This document shows, one piece after another, positions 1 to 6,858 of a stretch of DNA of 15,184 bases; the stretch's first letter is position 1, and the number at the start of each line of letters is the position of its first letter. Source of the DNA: an uncultured Oscillospiraceae bacterium (GTDB taxonomy: Bacteria > Bacillota > Clostridia > Oscillospirales > Ruminococcaceae); NCBI GenBank assembly GCA_900556255.1, contig USNZ01000006.1, positions 1-15,184 on the forward strand, given 5' to 3'. A program made the position numbers and the translations under genes. The notes beneath the pieces were generated by a model that ran no database searches, was not told where the DNA came from, and worked only from the letters and a program-made list of their open reading frames with translations.

Positions 1-10
1 CACTCAAAAT

Positions 11-50
11 AAAACAGCCAAGCCGCAGATCAAAACGGCTTGCCTGTTTT
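11..50. terminator. Bidirectional rho-independent terminator
   Basis: A 15-bp inverted repeat with one mismatch (AAAACAGCCAAGCCG at 11-25 against CGGCTTGCCTGTTTT at 36-50) encloses a 10-nt loop. A-rich and T-rich flanks on the two sides supply a U-tract in both directions. It lies 150 bp beyond the stop of the minus-strand regulator, so it probably ends that transcript and may also serve a plus-strand gene outside the window. Confidence 0.7.
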
Positions 51-88
51 CGTTTTAAGGCCGGGGCTCCGGGGTACACCCCGAAAAC

Positions 89-110
89 GCGTTTGTGGAT
101 ATCCAAACGC
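89..110. repeat. Small imperfect palindrome, role unknown
   Basis: GCGTTT, a 2-nt bulge and GGAT face ATCCAAACGC, giving 10-bp arms around a perfect TGGATATCCA core at 96-105. It sits in the 200-bp stretch without a gene downstream of the regulator. There is no T-run after it, and nothing around it suggests a function. Confidence 0.35.
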
Positions 111-183
111 TACGTCGGCAAAACATGTTCCTACCCAAAGCGGGGGGCAATCAAATATTCCCGCAAATTCACACACTTTTCGG

Positions 184-205
184 AGTGAATCCGTTCCGAT
201 TCACT
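184..205 (-). other. Hairpin spanning the regulator stop codon
   Basis: AGTGAATC (184-191) and GATTCACT (198-205) form perfect 8-bp arms with a 6-nt loop. The regulator's TGA stop at 201-203 lies inside one arm. No T-run follows on the minus strand, so it is more likely a 3'-end RNA structure than a terminator. The better terminator is at 11-50. Confidence 0.45.
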
Positions 206-2000
206 TTTCAAGCTCCCCATCCATACGTCCCAGATACCGCCACAGCGTTGTGCGGCTGATGCCAAGCTGGCGGGCAGCGGCGGCACGGTTGCCGTTGTGG
301 GCGGCGACGGCTTGCTGCACGACCTCGGTGATGATATCATCCAGCGTGCGGTCGCTGCGCACCTCCGCGTGGGGCGGTTCGGCAGGGCGGCGCAGGGTGC
401 GCTCGCGCCCTAAAAGCTCTGCGACCTGTGCGGCGGTCACATAGGCGCCGTCTGTGACGGAAGCCAGCGTGCGCAGGATGTTTTTGAACTGGGTGTAGTT
501 CATCGGCCAGCTGTACTGGCGCAGCATTTCGATGGCACGCGGCTCAAAGCCGGAAATCTGCTTGCCCATCTCCAGGTTCAGGCTGCTTAAATACAGGCTT
601 GCCAGCGAGGGGATCTCATCCTGACGGCTGCGCAGCGGCGGCAGCGACAAGGAAAGACAACCCAGACGCTCGGTAAATTTGCGCAGCACGTCCGGCACAA
701 TGCCCTCCTCGCGGCAGGCGCAGCTGAAAATCAGCCGCACGCGGCGGGCGAGACCCGTCTCCTTGATGGCGGCCAGCAGCTCCGGCACACGGGCGTCTGC
801 AATAGATTCAAGATTCTGGAAATACACCGTGTTGTCGGTGGCATTGAGGGGCGAACTGTAATGGTTCAGCAGGAAATCCCAGCTCTTTTCGTTCATTAAA
901 GCGCAATTTACAACGACCAAAGGCTTGTTGACAAGGGGACTGTGCAGGTAAAGATGGCGCGCGATCTGTTCCTTACCGGTTCCGGGTTCGCCGCTGATCA
1001 TGATGGGCTGACGCACAGAGGAAAGCGACTCGATCTCCGCACTCAGCGTTCCCAGCGCTCCACTCAGGCTGTAGAAACTGTTTCTGAAGAGATATTCGCA
1101 CTCGCCGCGGTTCATGGAACGCAGCCCCGCCCAGTTGGTGTGCAGCGGGATGCGCGACGGCACGCAGTAAAACAGATACCGTCTTGCCTCATCCGCCACA
1201 AAAACCTGTGCGGTGATATTGTACAGATGGTCGTGTTCGGTGTAGTAGAATTTCAGTGTACCGCTTGCCGGTATCTCGGTCATATGGCTGCGCAGCTGTT
1301 CCAACAGCTCGTTCGGCGGATCGGCGGGGCTGGCATAAAAGACCGTGCCGTCGCCGTTCAGCACGATGGCTCGACCGTTTTGTCCCTGCGTGATGCGCCG
1401 CAGCAGCATAATTTCCCGCCGCTGCTGGCTGTACCACTCGCTGATGCTCAGCGCCTGATCCAGGGCGGCGTGCAGGCTCTCCATGCCCGATGTGATCAGA
1501 AAAGCGTCCAGTCCCAGCTGCCGTGCTACCGTGTGGGTGACCATATCGCAAACGACCATGCGGTAGCCGCCCTCCTGCAAGCGCTGCAGGGTGTTTGTGA
1601 CCTCGTCGGCGCTGTGTACGGTCAGGATATCCAAGTCGTAGCCCAGCAGGCTGCACAGCGTGTGCGCCGGCTCGGTGATGCTGGGAAACCCGACAATGGC
1701 GTACAGGCTTGTGTAATTCTGCGCCAGCTTCATCGTGCGCAGCACATCGTAAACCGAAATGTTGATGTCCACCACCGGCAGATCGCTCACCTTGCGGATC
1801 AGCGCCGCCGTGCCGCCGCGGGAGATAACACAGTGATAGGTGTTGGGCGGCATCCGCTGCACGATGGCCACACCGGCATCCAAATCGCCGGTGTAGGCGT
1901 CCAGTTGAATCTGCGGGTATGCCTCAGCTGCGCGCTCCATCGCGGTACGCATACCGTCATAAGGGGCGATACCGAGAATACGAATCTTGCTCTGTTCCAT
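201..2000 (-). CDS. PrpR_N-type AAA+ transcriptional regulator with Fis HTH, lacking GAFTGA
   Basis: This 599-residue protein has the order of a PrpR/enhancer-binding-protein regulator. Residues 1-185 are a PrpR_N sensor with the SRGGTAALI signature at 60-68. Residues about 205-285 form a PAS-like linker. The AAA+ domain spans about 310-530, with Walker A GEPGTGKE at 337-344 and LPPLRSRQDEI at 453-463. Residues about 563-593 are a Fis-type helix-turn-helix. The AAA+ core is degenerate: the stretch between Walker A and B has no GAFTGA loop, and the Walker B position reads TVYFQNLES (391-399) without its Asp-Glu pair. It therefore probably regulates sigma-A promoters, as TyrR does, and does not remodel sigma-54. 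The start is the ATG at 2000 because GGAGG at 2010-2014 precedes it; an in-frame upstream ATG at 2069 has no such site and lies upstream of the mapped promoter. It is divergent from the sugar-acid operon, whose control it probably exerts. Its ligand is unknown. Confidence 0.85.
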   Translation of the reverse strand: MEQSKIRILGIAPYDGMRTAMERAAEAYPQIQLDAYTGDLDAGVAIVQRMPPNTYHCVISRGGTAALIRKVSDLPVVDINISVYDVLRTMKLAQNYTSLYAIVGFPSITEPAHTLCSLLGYDLDILTVHSADEVTNTLQRLQEGGYRMVVCDMVTHTVARQLGLDAFLITSGMESLHAALDQALSISEWYSQQRREIMLLRRITQGQNGRAIVLNGDGTVFYASPADPPNELLEQLRSHMTEIPASGTLKFYYTEHDHLYNITAQVFVADEARRYLFYCVPSRIPLHTNWAGLRSMNRGECEYLFRNSFYSLSGALGTLSAEIESLSSVRQPIMISGEPGTGKEQIARHLYLHSPLVNKPLVVVNCALMNEKSWDFLLNHYSSPLNATDNTVYFQNLESIADARVPELLAAIKETGLARRVRLIFSCACREEGIVPDVLRKFTERLGCLSLSLPPLRSRQDEIPSLASLYLSSLNLEMGKQISGFEPRAIEMLRQYSWPMNYTQFKNILRTLASVTDGAYVTAAQVAELLGRERTLRRPAEPPHAEVRSDRTLDDIITEVVQQAVAAHNGNRAAAARQLGISRTTLWRYLGRMDGELEK

Positions 2001-2033
2001 AGCAGCAAAACCTCCGTGTTCAGCTTTGAGACG

Positions 2034-2062
2034 ATTATAGCAGATTGCGGCACAAATTGCAC
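2034..2062 (-). promoter_or_regulatory. Extended -10 promoter of the regulator gene
   Basis: On the minus strand, TGCTATAAT gives a perfect -10 hexamer (2039-2034) with the TG extension. The -35 position (GTGCAA at 2062-2057, 17-bp spacer) is poor, which is usual for extended -10 promoters. Predicted transcription starts near 2027, about 13 nt before the GGAGG site. Operator A1 is centred near -52 of this promoter, so autoregulation is possible. Confidence 0.6.
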
Positions 2063-2070
2063 GGCCCAAG

Positions 2071-2087
2071 CGTTTCTATTTGAAACG
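2071..2087. promoter_or_regulatory. Operator A1 (17-bp palindrome)
   Basis: CGTTTCTATTTGAAACG has perfect 6-bp arms with a 5-nt centre. It is one member of a family with consensus YGTTTCNRATTGNAACR, also found at 2121-2137, 7975-7991, 8017-8033 and 8068-8084. Its centre is 50 bp from that of A2 and about -113 from the predicted operon start. It is also just upstream of the regulator's own promoter. The 17-bp dyad size fits Fis-HTH regulators of the NtrC/TyrR kind, so the divergent regulator is the likely ligand. Confidence 0.65.
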
Positions 2088-2117
2088 ATTTGCTAAAAAT
2101 CACAGAATAAAATTCTT

Positions 2118-2140
2118 ATGCGTTGCAGATTGCAACGCAT
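2118..2140. promoter_or_regulatory. Operator A2 (23-bp perfect palindrome)
   Basis: Perfect 10-bp arms (ATGCGTTGCA and TGCAACGCAT) surround a GAT centre. The inner 17 bp, CGTTGCAGATTGCAACG (2121-2137), matches 12 of 17 positions of operator B2 upstream of the permease. Its centre is 51 bp before the operon's -10 box, about -63 from the start, a position typical of an activator that contacts RNA polymerase. Confidence 0.7.
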
Positions 2141-2156
2141 ATTTTGCATTTTTAGG

Positions 2157-2185
2157 GTGCAAGACGTTCCAAAATGCGGCATAAT
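2157..2185 (+). promoter_or_regulatory. Activator-dependent promoter of the sugar-acid operon
   Basis: The -10 box is CATAAT at 2180-2185. The -35 position (GTGCAA at 2157-2162, 17-bp spacer) barely resembles TTGACA, and there is no TG extension. The choice is supported by the second control region, where the -10 also lies exactly 51 bp from the nearer operator centre. Predicted transcription starts near 2192. Confidence 0.55.
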
Positions 2186-2201
2186 GGAAACACAGAACAA
2201 A

Positions 2202-2260
2202 GGCAGCACCGCACCTCGCTCGCCGTATCGGCACTTAGAATGATGCGGTACTGCCTAAAA
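2202..2260 (+). repeat. Hairpin repeat element, copy 1, in the operon 5' leader
   Basis: GGCAGCACCGCA (2202-2213) pairs with TGCGGTACTGCC (2244-2255) with one mismatch, and a small GCCG/CGGC stem lies in the loop. The 3' part, from CGGCACTTAGAAT to the closing CTAAAA, closely matches the element at 11394-11477. It begins about 10 nt after the predicted start and ends 5 nt before the AAGGAGG ribosome site of the kinase. It may be a dispersed palindromic element that now acts as a leader hairpin. Confidence 0.6.
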
Positions 2261-2278
2261 GAAAAAGGAGGACATCCG

Positions 2279-3541
2279 ATGGTTCTTCTGATCATCGCGG
2301 ACGATTTCACCGGGGCGTTGGATACCGGTGTGCAGTTTGCGGCGCGCGGCATCAAGACCCGCGTGGTTGTAGGCGCGGACGCGGCGCTCACCCACCGGAA
2401 CGCGGACGTTCTGGTGGTGGACACCGAGACACGCCACCTGTCCGCTGCCAAGGCTTATGAGGCAGTGGAGAATTTGGTGCGGCGCGCCAAGCATGCCGGG
2501 TTCACCTACCTTTATAAAAAGACGGATTCCGCCCTGCGCGGCAACGTGGGCGCGGAGCTGGCTGCTCTGCTGAACGCCAGCGGCAGCCGCCGACTGGCAT
2601 TTCTGCCCGCATTCCCCCAGATGAACCGCGTGACGAAAAACGGTGTGCAGTACATCGACGGTGTGCCGGTCACCGAAAGCCCTTTCGGCGTGGATCCTTT
2701 TGAGCCGGTACGCCACGCGGCTGTCGCGGAGCTGCTGGCCGAGCAAACCGACCTGCCCGCCGCCAGCTTCCCGGCACTGGCGGCAGACGCCGGTGTTCCG
2801 ACAGCGAACGGCATCTTGATTTTTGACGCCGCCACGGCGGAAGATCTACGCAGCACGGGTCGCGCCCTGCTGAACAACGGCGGGCTGCATGTGCTGGCAG
2901 GCTGTGCCGGATTTGGCGCCGTGCTGTCGGAGCTGCTGGGGCTGGGCGGCGCGGATGTTACCTGCCCGGCACTGGACCCGCGGCTGCTGGTCATCTGCGG
3001 CAGCGTAAACGCCATCACGCTGGCCCAACTCGACAAGGCGGAACAGGCAGGCTTCACCCGTCTGCGGCTGACCCCGCACCAAAAGCTGACACCGGATTAC
3101 TGGTACAGCGAGGAAGGGCAGACAGCACTGAAAAATATCGAGGGAACGCTCGCCGCGCACCCCCATAACATCATTGAGACAAACGACGAGGGCGGCAACG
3201 AGCTGACCGCCGCCGCAGCCGATGCACTGGGTCTGACCCGCGAGGAAATGCGGGTGCGCATTGCCAGAGGTGTTGGTCAGCTGGCGGGGGAACTTTTCGC
3301 AAGCCATGCGGTCGGCACGCTGCTGCTGACCGGCGGCGACACGCTGTTGCAGTGTATGAACAGCGTCGGCGTCCATGAATTGGAACCCATCTGCGAGATG
3401 GAGCGCGGCGTTGTGTTGGCACGCTTTGGCTGCAACGGCACAACGCGGTATGTTATCACAAAATCCGGCGGCTTCGGTCATGCCGATCTTTTGACCGAGC
3501 TGGCCAAACAAATCGCTACGGATACGGAGGAAACAACATGA
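2279..3541 (+). CDS. Four-carbon acid sugar kinase (DUF1537 / DtnK-OtnK family)
   Basis: This 420-residue cytoplasmic kinase is full length for the family that phosphorylates tetronates such as D-threonate, D-erythronate or 3-oxo-tetronate at the C4 hydroxyl with ATP. The N-terminal substrate domain carries IADDFTGALD (6-15), KTDSALRGN (81-89) and FLPAFPQMNR (108-117). The C-terminal nucleotide domain carries TGGDT (351-355) and KSGGFG (395-400). The ATG at 2279 is preferred because AAGGAGG sits 7 nt upstream. It is the first gene of the operon, and its stop overlaps the next start as ATGA. With the PdxA-type gene at the operon's end it matches the known D-threonate route, in which the phosphorylated acid is oxidised and decarboxylated to dihydroxyacetone phosphate. 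Which tetronate it uses cannot be told from sequence. Confidence 0.88.
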   Translation: MVLLIIADDFTGALDTGVQFAARGIKTRVVVGADAALTHRNADVLVVDTETRHLSAAKAYEAVENLVRRAKHAGFTYLYKKTDSALRGNVGAELAALLNASGSRRLAFLPAFPQMNRVTKNGVQYIDGVPVTESPFGVDPFEPVRHAAVAELLAEQTDLPAASFPALAADAGVPTANGILIFDAATAEDLRSTGRALLNNGGLHVLAGCAGFGAVLSELLGLGGADVTCPALDPRLLVICGSVNAITLAQLDKAEQAGFTRLRLTPHQKLTPDYWYSEEGQTALKNIEGTLAAHPHNIIETNDEGGNELTAAAADALGLTREEMRVRIARGVGQLAGELFASHAVGTLLLTGGDTLLQCMNSVGVHELEPICEMERGVVLARFGCNGTTRYVITKSGGFGHADLLTELAKQIATDTEETT

Positions 3542-4698
3542 CCTATGCAAAACTACCCGGTCTGACCTGGGACGGCACCGTATATGAGAATGAGGAAATG
3601 GGCACGCTGGAGGCACTGCTGCCCACCGGCGGCTACCCCACCGCCCACGCCCCGGCCATGGTGGAACTGCCCGACGGCGATCTGCTGTGCTGCTGGTTCG
3701 CCGGCACGTATGAGGGCTGCGCCGACATCCACATCATCTGCTCCTGCCTGCCGCACGACGGCACGGCATGGCTGCCGCCGGTGGATATTTCCAAGGATCC
3801 CACCCGCAGCGAGCAGAACCCCTCGCTGTTCTACGGCCCGGACAACGCTGTCTGGGCGATGTACACCGCCCAACTCGACCGTCAGGCGGGCAAGGACAAC
3901 ATGCAGTACACGGCAGTCGTCCGCTGTCAGAAATCCACCGACGGCGGCAAGACATGGGGCGACTACACTACCGTTTTCCCCGAGGAGGGTACGTTCTGCC
4001 GCCAGCCCATCCAGATTTTGTCCAACGGGCGCTGGATCTTCGCCAACTGGCTTTGCACCGACTCGGTGGATGGTCTTTCCGGCGACCCCACGGCGTTCCG
4101 TATTTCTGATGACGAGGGCGAGACTTGGAAGATGGTCATGATGCCCAAGAGCAACGGTCATGTCCACGCCAATGTTGTGGAGCTGGAGCCGGGACATCTG
4201 GTAGCCTTTATGCGCAACCGCGAGGCTTGGCGCATCCACCGCAGCGAGTCGTTCGACTACGGCGATACATGGACAGAGCCTGCGCCCACGCCGCTGCCCA
4301 ACAACAATTCCAGCATCAGCGCACTGAAATTGCAAAGTGGCCGCATCGCCATTGCCTACAACCCCACCTGCACGCCCGATCCGCAGCCCGGCAAGGCTGC
4401 ATGGCCCGGTCTGCGCTGCCCGGTGGCCGTGGCGCTGTCCGAGGACGGCGGTCTGACGTTCCCGATCCTCCGCTGGATGGAGCGCGGCGAGGGCTACATG
4501 GGCGACGAGAACAAGACCAACAACAAACAGTACGAGTACCCCTACCTGATGCAGAGCCGGGACGGTATGCTGCATCTTGCCTACGCCGCCCGCACACGGC
4601 AGGGTATCAAGTACGTCCGCTTCAGCGAGCAGGATGTTCTGGGTGTCAAGCGCGAGACCGTGGGGCTGTACAACCCCACCGCCGCACAGGCACGTTGA
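3538..4698 (+). CDS. Cytoplasmic sialidase-fold (BNR/Asp-box) protein
   Basis: This 386-residue protein is predicted to be a six-bladed beta-propeller of the BNR_2 sialidase-like group. Four Asp-boxes are visible: STDGGKTW (133-140), SDDEGETW (190-197), SFDYGDTW (238-245) and the weaker SEDGGLTF (301-308). A C-terminal blade reads YEYPYLMQSRDGMLHLAYA. The N-terminus begins directly with a TWDG stretch, with no signal peptide or membrane segment, so it should act in the cytoplasm. The R-I-P motif of classical neuraminidases is absent; the equivalent region reads PTAHAPAMVELPDG (34-47). It overlaps the kinase stop by 4 nt and has CGGAGG 7 nt upstream, so the two are translationally coupled. Its place in a sugar-acid operon suggests it opens a glycosidic or related bond in an imported conjugate. 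Sialic acid is not indicated. It could also be a lyase of the sialidase-fold type. Confidence 0.75.
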   Translation: MTYAKLPGLTWDGTVYENEEMGTLEALLPTGGYPTAHAPAMVELPDGDLLCCWFAGTYEGCADIHIICSCLPHDGTAWLPPVDISKDPTRSEQNPSLFYGPDNAVWAMYTAQLDRQAGKDNMQYTAVVRCQKSTDGGKTWGDYTTVFPEEGTFCRQPIQILSNGRWIFANWLCTDSVDGLSGDPTAFRISDDEGETWKMVMMPKSNGHVHANVVELEPGHLVAFMRNREAWRIHRSESFDYGDTWTEPAPTPLPNNNSSISALKLQSGRIAIAYNPTCTPDPQPGKAAWPGLRCPVAVALSEDGGLTFPILRWMERGEGYMGDENKTNNKQYEYPYLMQSRDGMLHLAYAARTRQGIKYVRFSEQDVLGVKRETVGLYNPTAAQAR

Positions 4699-4730
4699 GT
4701 CTGCAGAGAGTATATAGGGAGGTTTTTGCT

Positions 4731-5897
4731 ATGCTTACCACTTACAGTCTGAAAATGCCCCATGCTGTCTATGGCGGCGAAAACGCGATGGACAACATCA
4801 CCGCAATTTTGAAGAACAACAACGTCAAGCGCGTTGCCATGTTCACCGATAAGGGTATCGAGGGCGCGGGGCTGTTTGCCCTGCCCGAAGCTGCCGTCAA
4901 GGACAGCGGCACGGACTACTATGTCCTCGACGATCTGCCCGCAGAGCCGAGCTACATGGCTGTGCAGAAGCTCATTGACCGGTTCAAGGCGAGTGGTGCG
5001 GATATGATCGTCGCCTGCGGCGGCGGCTCTGTTATGGATGCCGCCAAGCTGGCCAGTGTGCTGGTCACCGATGAGTACGGCGTCAAGGAACTGCTGGACG
5101 AGCCGGGTCGCGCCAAGAAGTGCGTCCCCATCATCCTGATTCCCACCACCGCCGGTACGGGGGCCGAAGTTACCCCCAACGCCATCGTCGCCGTGCCCGA
5201 GAAGGAGCTGAAGGTCGGCATCGTCAACGAGAATATGATTGCCGACTATGTCATCCTCGACGCCCGCATGATCAAGAACCTGCCGCGCAAAATCGCCGCC
5301 GCGACCGGTGTCGATGCTCTGGCACACTGCATCGAGTGCTTCACCGGCAACAAGGCCAACCCGTTCAGCGATCTGTACGCGCTCGAAGGTCTTGACTTGA
5401 TTCTGAACAACATCGAAAAAGCCTGCGACGACCCCGAGGCGATGACCGAAAAGAACCGTATGCAGATCGCCGCCTACTACGGCGGTCTGGCCATCACGGC
5501 CAGCGGCACGACGGCTGTCCACGCCCTGAGCTATCCCTTGGGCGGCAAATACCACATTGCCCACGGCGTTTCCAACGCGATCCTGCTTGCACCGGTCATG
5601 CGCTTCAACGCCGAGCACCCCGCCGTTAAGGAGCGTCTGGCTGTCGCTTATGACCGCTGCTGCCACGGGGAAAAGACCTGCACCACCGTGGACGAAAAGG
5701 CAAAGTGGATCATCGCCAAGCTGGAGGAGATCGTCAAGCATCTGGACATTCCCACCAGTCTCAAGACCTTCGGTGTGCCGGAGAGTGACCTTGAGGGTCT
5801 GGTCGAGTCCGGTATGCAGGTGCAGCGGCTGCTGGTCAACAATATGCGCCCGGTCACACCGGACGATGCCCGCAAGCTGTATCAGGAGATTCTGTGA
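4731..5897 (+). CDS. Iron-containing (group III) alcohol dehydrogenase
   Basis: This 388-residue protein is full length for the Fe-ADH family (FucO/DhaT/EutG type), which interconverts aldehydes and alcohols with NAD(P)H. The cofactor-binding GGGS is at 97-100 and TTAGTGAEVTP at 139-149. All four metal ligands are present: Asp195, His199 (DALAH), His264 and His278 (HIAHG). The start is fixed by AGGGAGG 8 nt upstream of the ATG; reading frame continues far upstream but only as a shadow of the preceding gene. Thirty-two bases separate it from that gene and 25 from the next. In this operon it could oxidise an alcohol group of the incoming substrate, or reduce an aldehyde released by the neighbouring lyase. 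The sequence does not decide which. Confidence 0.88.
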   Translation: MLTTYSLKMPHAVYGGENAMDNITAILKNNNVKRVAMFTDKGIEGAGLFALPEAAVKDSGTDYYVLDDLPAEPSYMAVQKLIDRFKASGADMIVACGGGSVMDAAKLASVLVTDEYGVKELLDEPGRAKKCVPIILIPTTAGTGAEVTPNAIVAVPEKELKVGIVNENMIADYVILDARMIKNLPRKIAAATGVDALAHCIECFTGNKANPFSDLYALEGLDLILNNIEKACDDPEAMTEKNRMQIAAYYGGLAITASGTTAVHALSYPLGGKYHIAHGVSNAILLAPVMRFNAEHPAVKERLAVAYDRCCHGEKTCTTVDEKAKWIIAKLEEIVKHLDIPTSLKTFGVPESDLEGLVESGMQVQRLLVNNMRPVTPDDARKLYQEIL

Positions 5898-5922
5898 GCC
5901 ACCAGATAAGGAGCAATACACC

Positions 5923-6837
5923 ATGAACGTTTCGGATATTAAAGGCATCATTCCCCCGGTAATCACCCCGATGAACAACGACCCCGAGCAGACCGTCAAC
6001 CACGAGGAGCTGCGCAATCAGGTCGAGCGCCTGCTGCAGGGCGGCGTACACGGTATCTTCCCGCTGGGTACGAACGGCGAGGCTTACGCCCTGTCCTTCC
6101 AAGAGAAGGAGGAAGTGCTGGCCACGGTGATTGACCAAGTCAAAGGTCGTGTGCCGGTTTACGCCGGTACAGGCTGCATCACCACCGCCGAGACCATCCG
6201 CATGAGCAAGCGCGCCGAGGCGCTGGGCGCGGACGCCCTGTCCATCATCACGCCGAGCTTTGCGCTCGCCTCCCAGAAGGAGCTGTACGACCACTACACC
6301 GCCGTGGCAAAGGCCGTGGACCTGCCCATTATCCTGTACAACATTCCCGCCCGCACCGGCAACAAACTGCTGCCCGAGACCGTGCAGGCGCTGTGCCGCG
6401 ATGTGGATAACATCGTGGGCGCCAAGGATTCCAGCGGCGACATCGAGAACCTGAAAGCCTATATCCGCCTGACCCGTGATCTGGGCAAGGATGTGCGCAT
6501 CCTCGCGGGCAACGACGGTGCCATCCTGACCTGCCTGAAAGAGGGCGGTGCCGGCGGCATTGCCGGCCGCGCCAACATCTGGCCGGCTACGGTGGCATCC
6601 ATCTATGACCGCTTCATCGCGGGCGATCTTGAGGGCGCACAGGCGGCGCAGGATGCGATTGCGATTCTGCAGCAGACCTTCCAGTACGGCAACCCCAACA
6701 CCATCATTAAGACGGCTGTGGCGCTGCAGGGCCGCAATGTCGGCAAGTGCCGCGCACCGTTCAACTATGTGCCCGAGGAAGGTCTGGAGGCCATCAAAAA
6801 AGTGTTGGCCGACAACGCCGCCAAGGGCTGGAACTGA
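5923..6837 (+). CDS. DHDPS/NAL-superfamily aldolase or lyase
   Basis: This 304-residue TIM-barrel protein belongs to the pyruvate-dependent class I aldolase superfamily. It shows GTNGE (49-53), the Schiff-base lysine Lys168 in KDSSGD, and Tyr139/Arg144 in YNIPARTG. Two positions argue against housekeeping DapA. The second threonine of the DapA TTGE motif is Asn51. The DapA tyrosine that completes the proton relay across the dimer (in PYYN) aligns with Phe113 in TPSFALAS. It therefore more likely cleaves or condenses a sugar-derived 2-keto acid, for example giving pyruvate plus an aldehyde for the preceding alcohol dehydrogenase. AAGGAG lies 9 nt upstream of the ATG. Annotation as dapA or nanA would be a guess. 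Confidence 0.8.
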   Translation: MNVSDIKGIIPPVITPMNNDPEQTVNHEELRNQVERLLQGGVHGIFPLGTNGEAYALSFQEKEEVLATVIDQVKGRVPVYAGTGCITTAETIRMSKRAEALGADALSIITPSFALASQKELYDHYTAVAKAVDLPIILYNIPARTGNKLLPETVQALCRDVDNIVGAKDSSGDIENLKAYIRLTRDLGKDVRILAGNDGAILTCLKEGGAGGIAGRANIWPATVASIYDRFIAGDLEGAQAAQDAIAILQQTFQYGNPNTIIKTAVALQGRNVGKCRAPFNYVPEEGLEAIKKVLADNAAKGWN

Positions 6838-6858
6838 TACGCGAGAGGAGACGTTCTT

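Noticed and set aside
2044..2063. Possible sigma-54 promoter (GG and GC within TGCGGCACAAATTGCA)
   Set aside because: The GG and GC are 8 nt apart, but the -24/-12 element needs 10. The regulator also lacks GAFTGA, and good -10 boxes exist on both strands.
3538..6837. Sialic acid (nan) operon, from the sialidase-fold protein plus NAL-superfamily lyase
   Set aside because: No nanE, nanK, nagA or nagB is present. The propeller lacks RIP and a signal peptide, and the operon instead carries a tetronate kinase and a PdxA-type enzyme.
5923..6837. Annotation as housekeeping dapA
   Set aside because: Asn51 and Phe113 replace residues important in DapA, and the gene sits in a catabolic operon.
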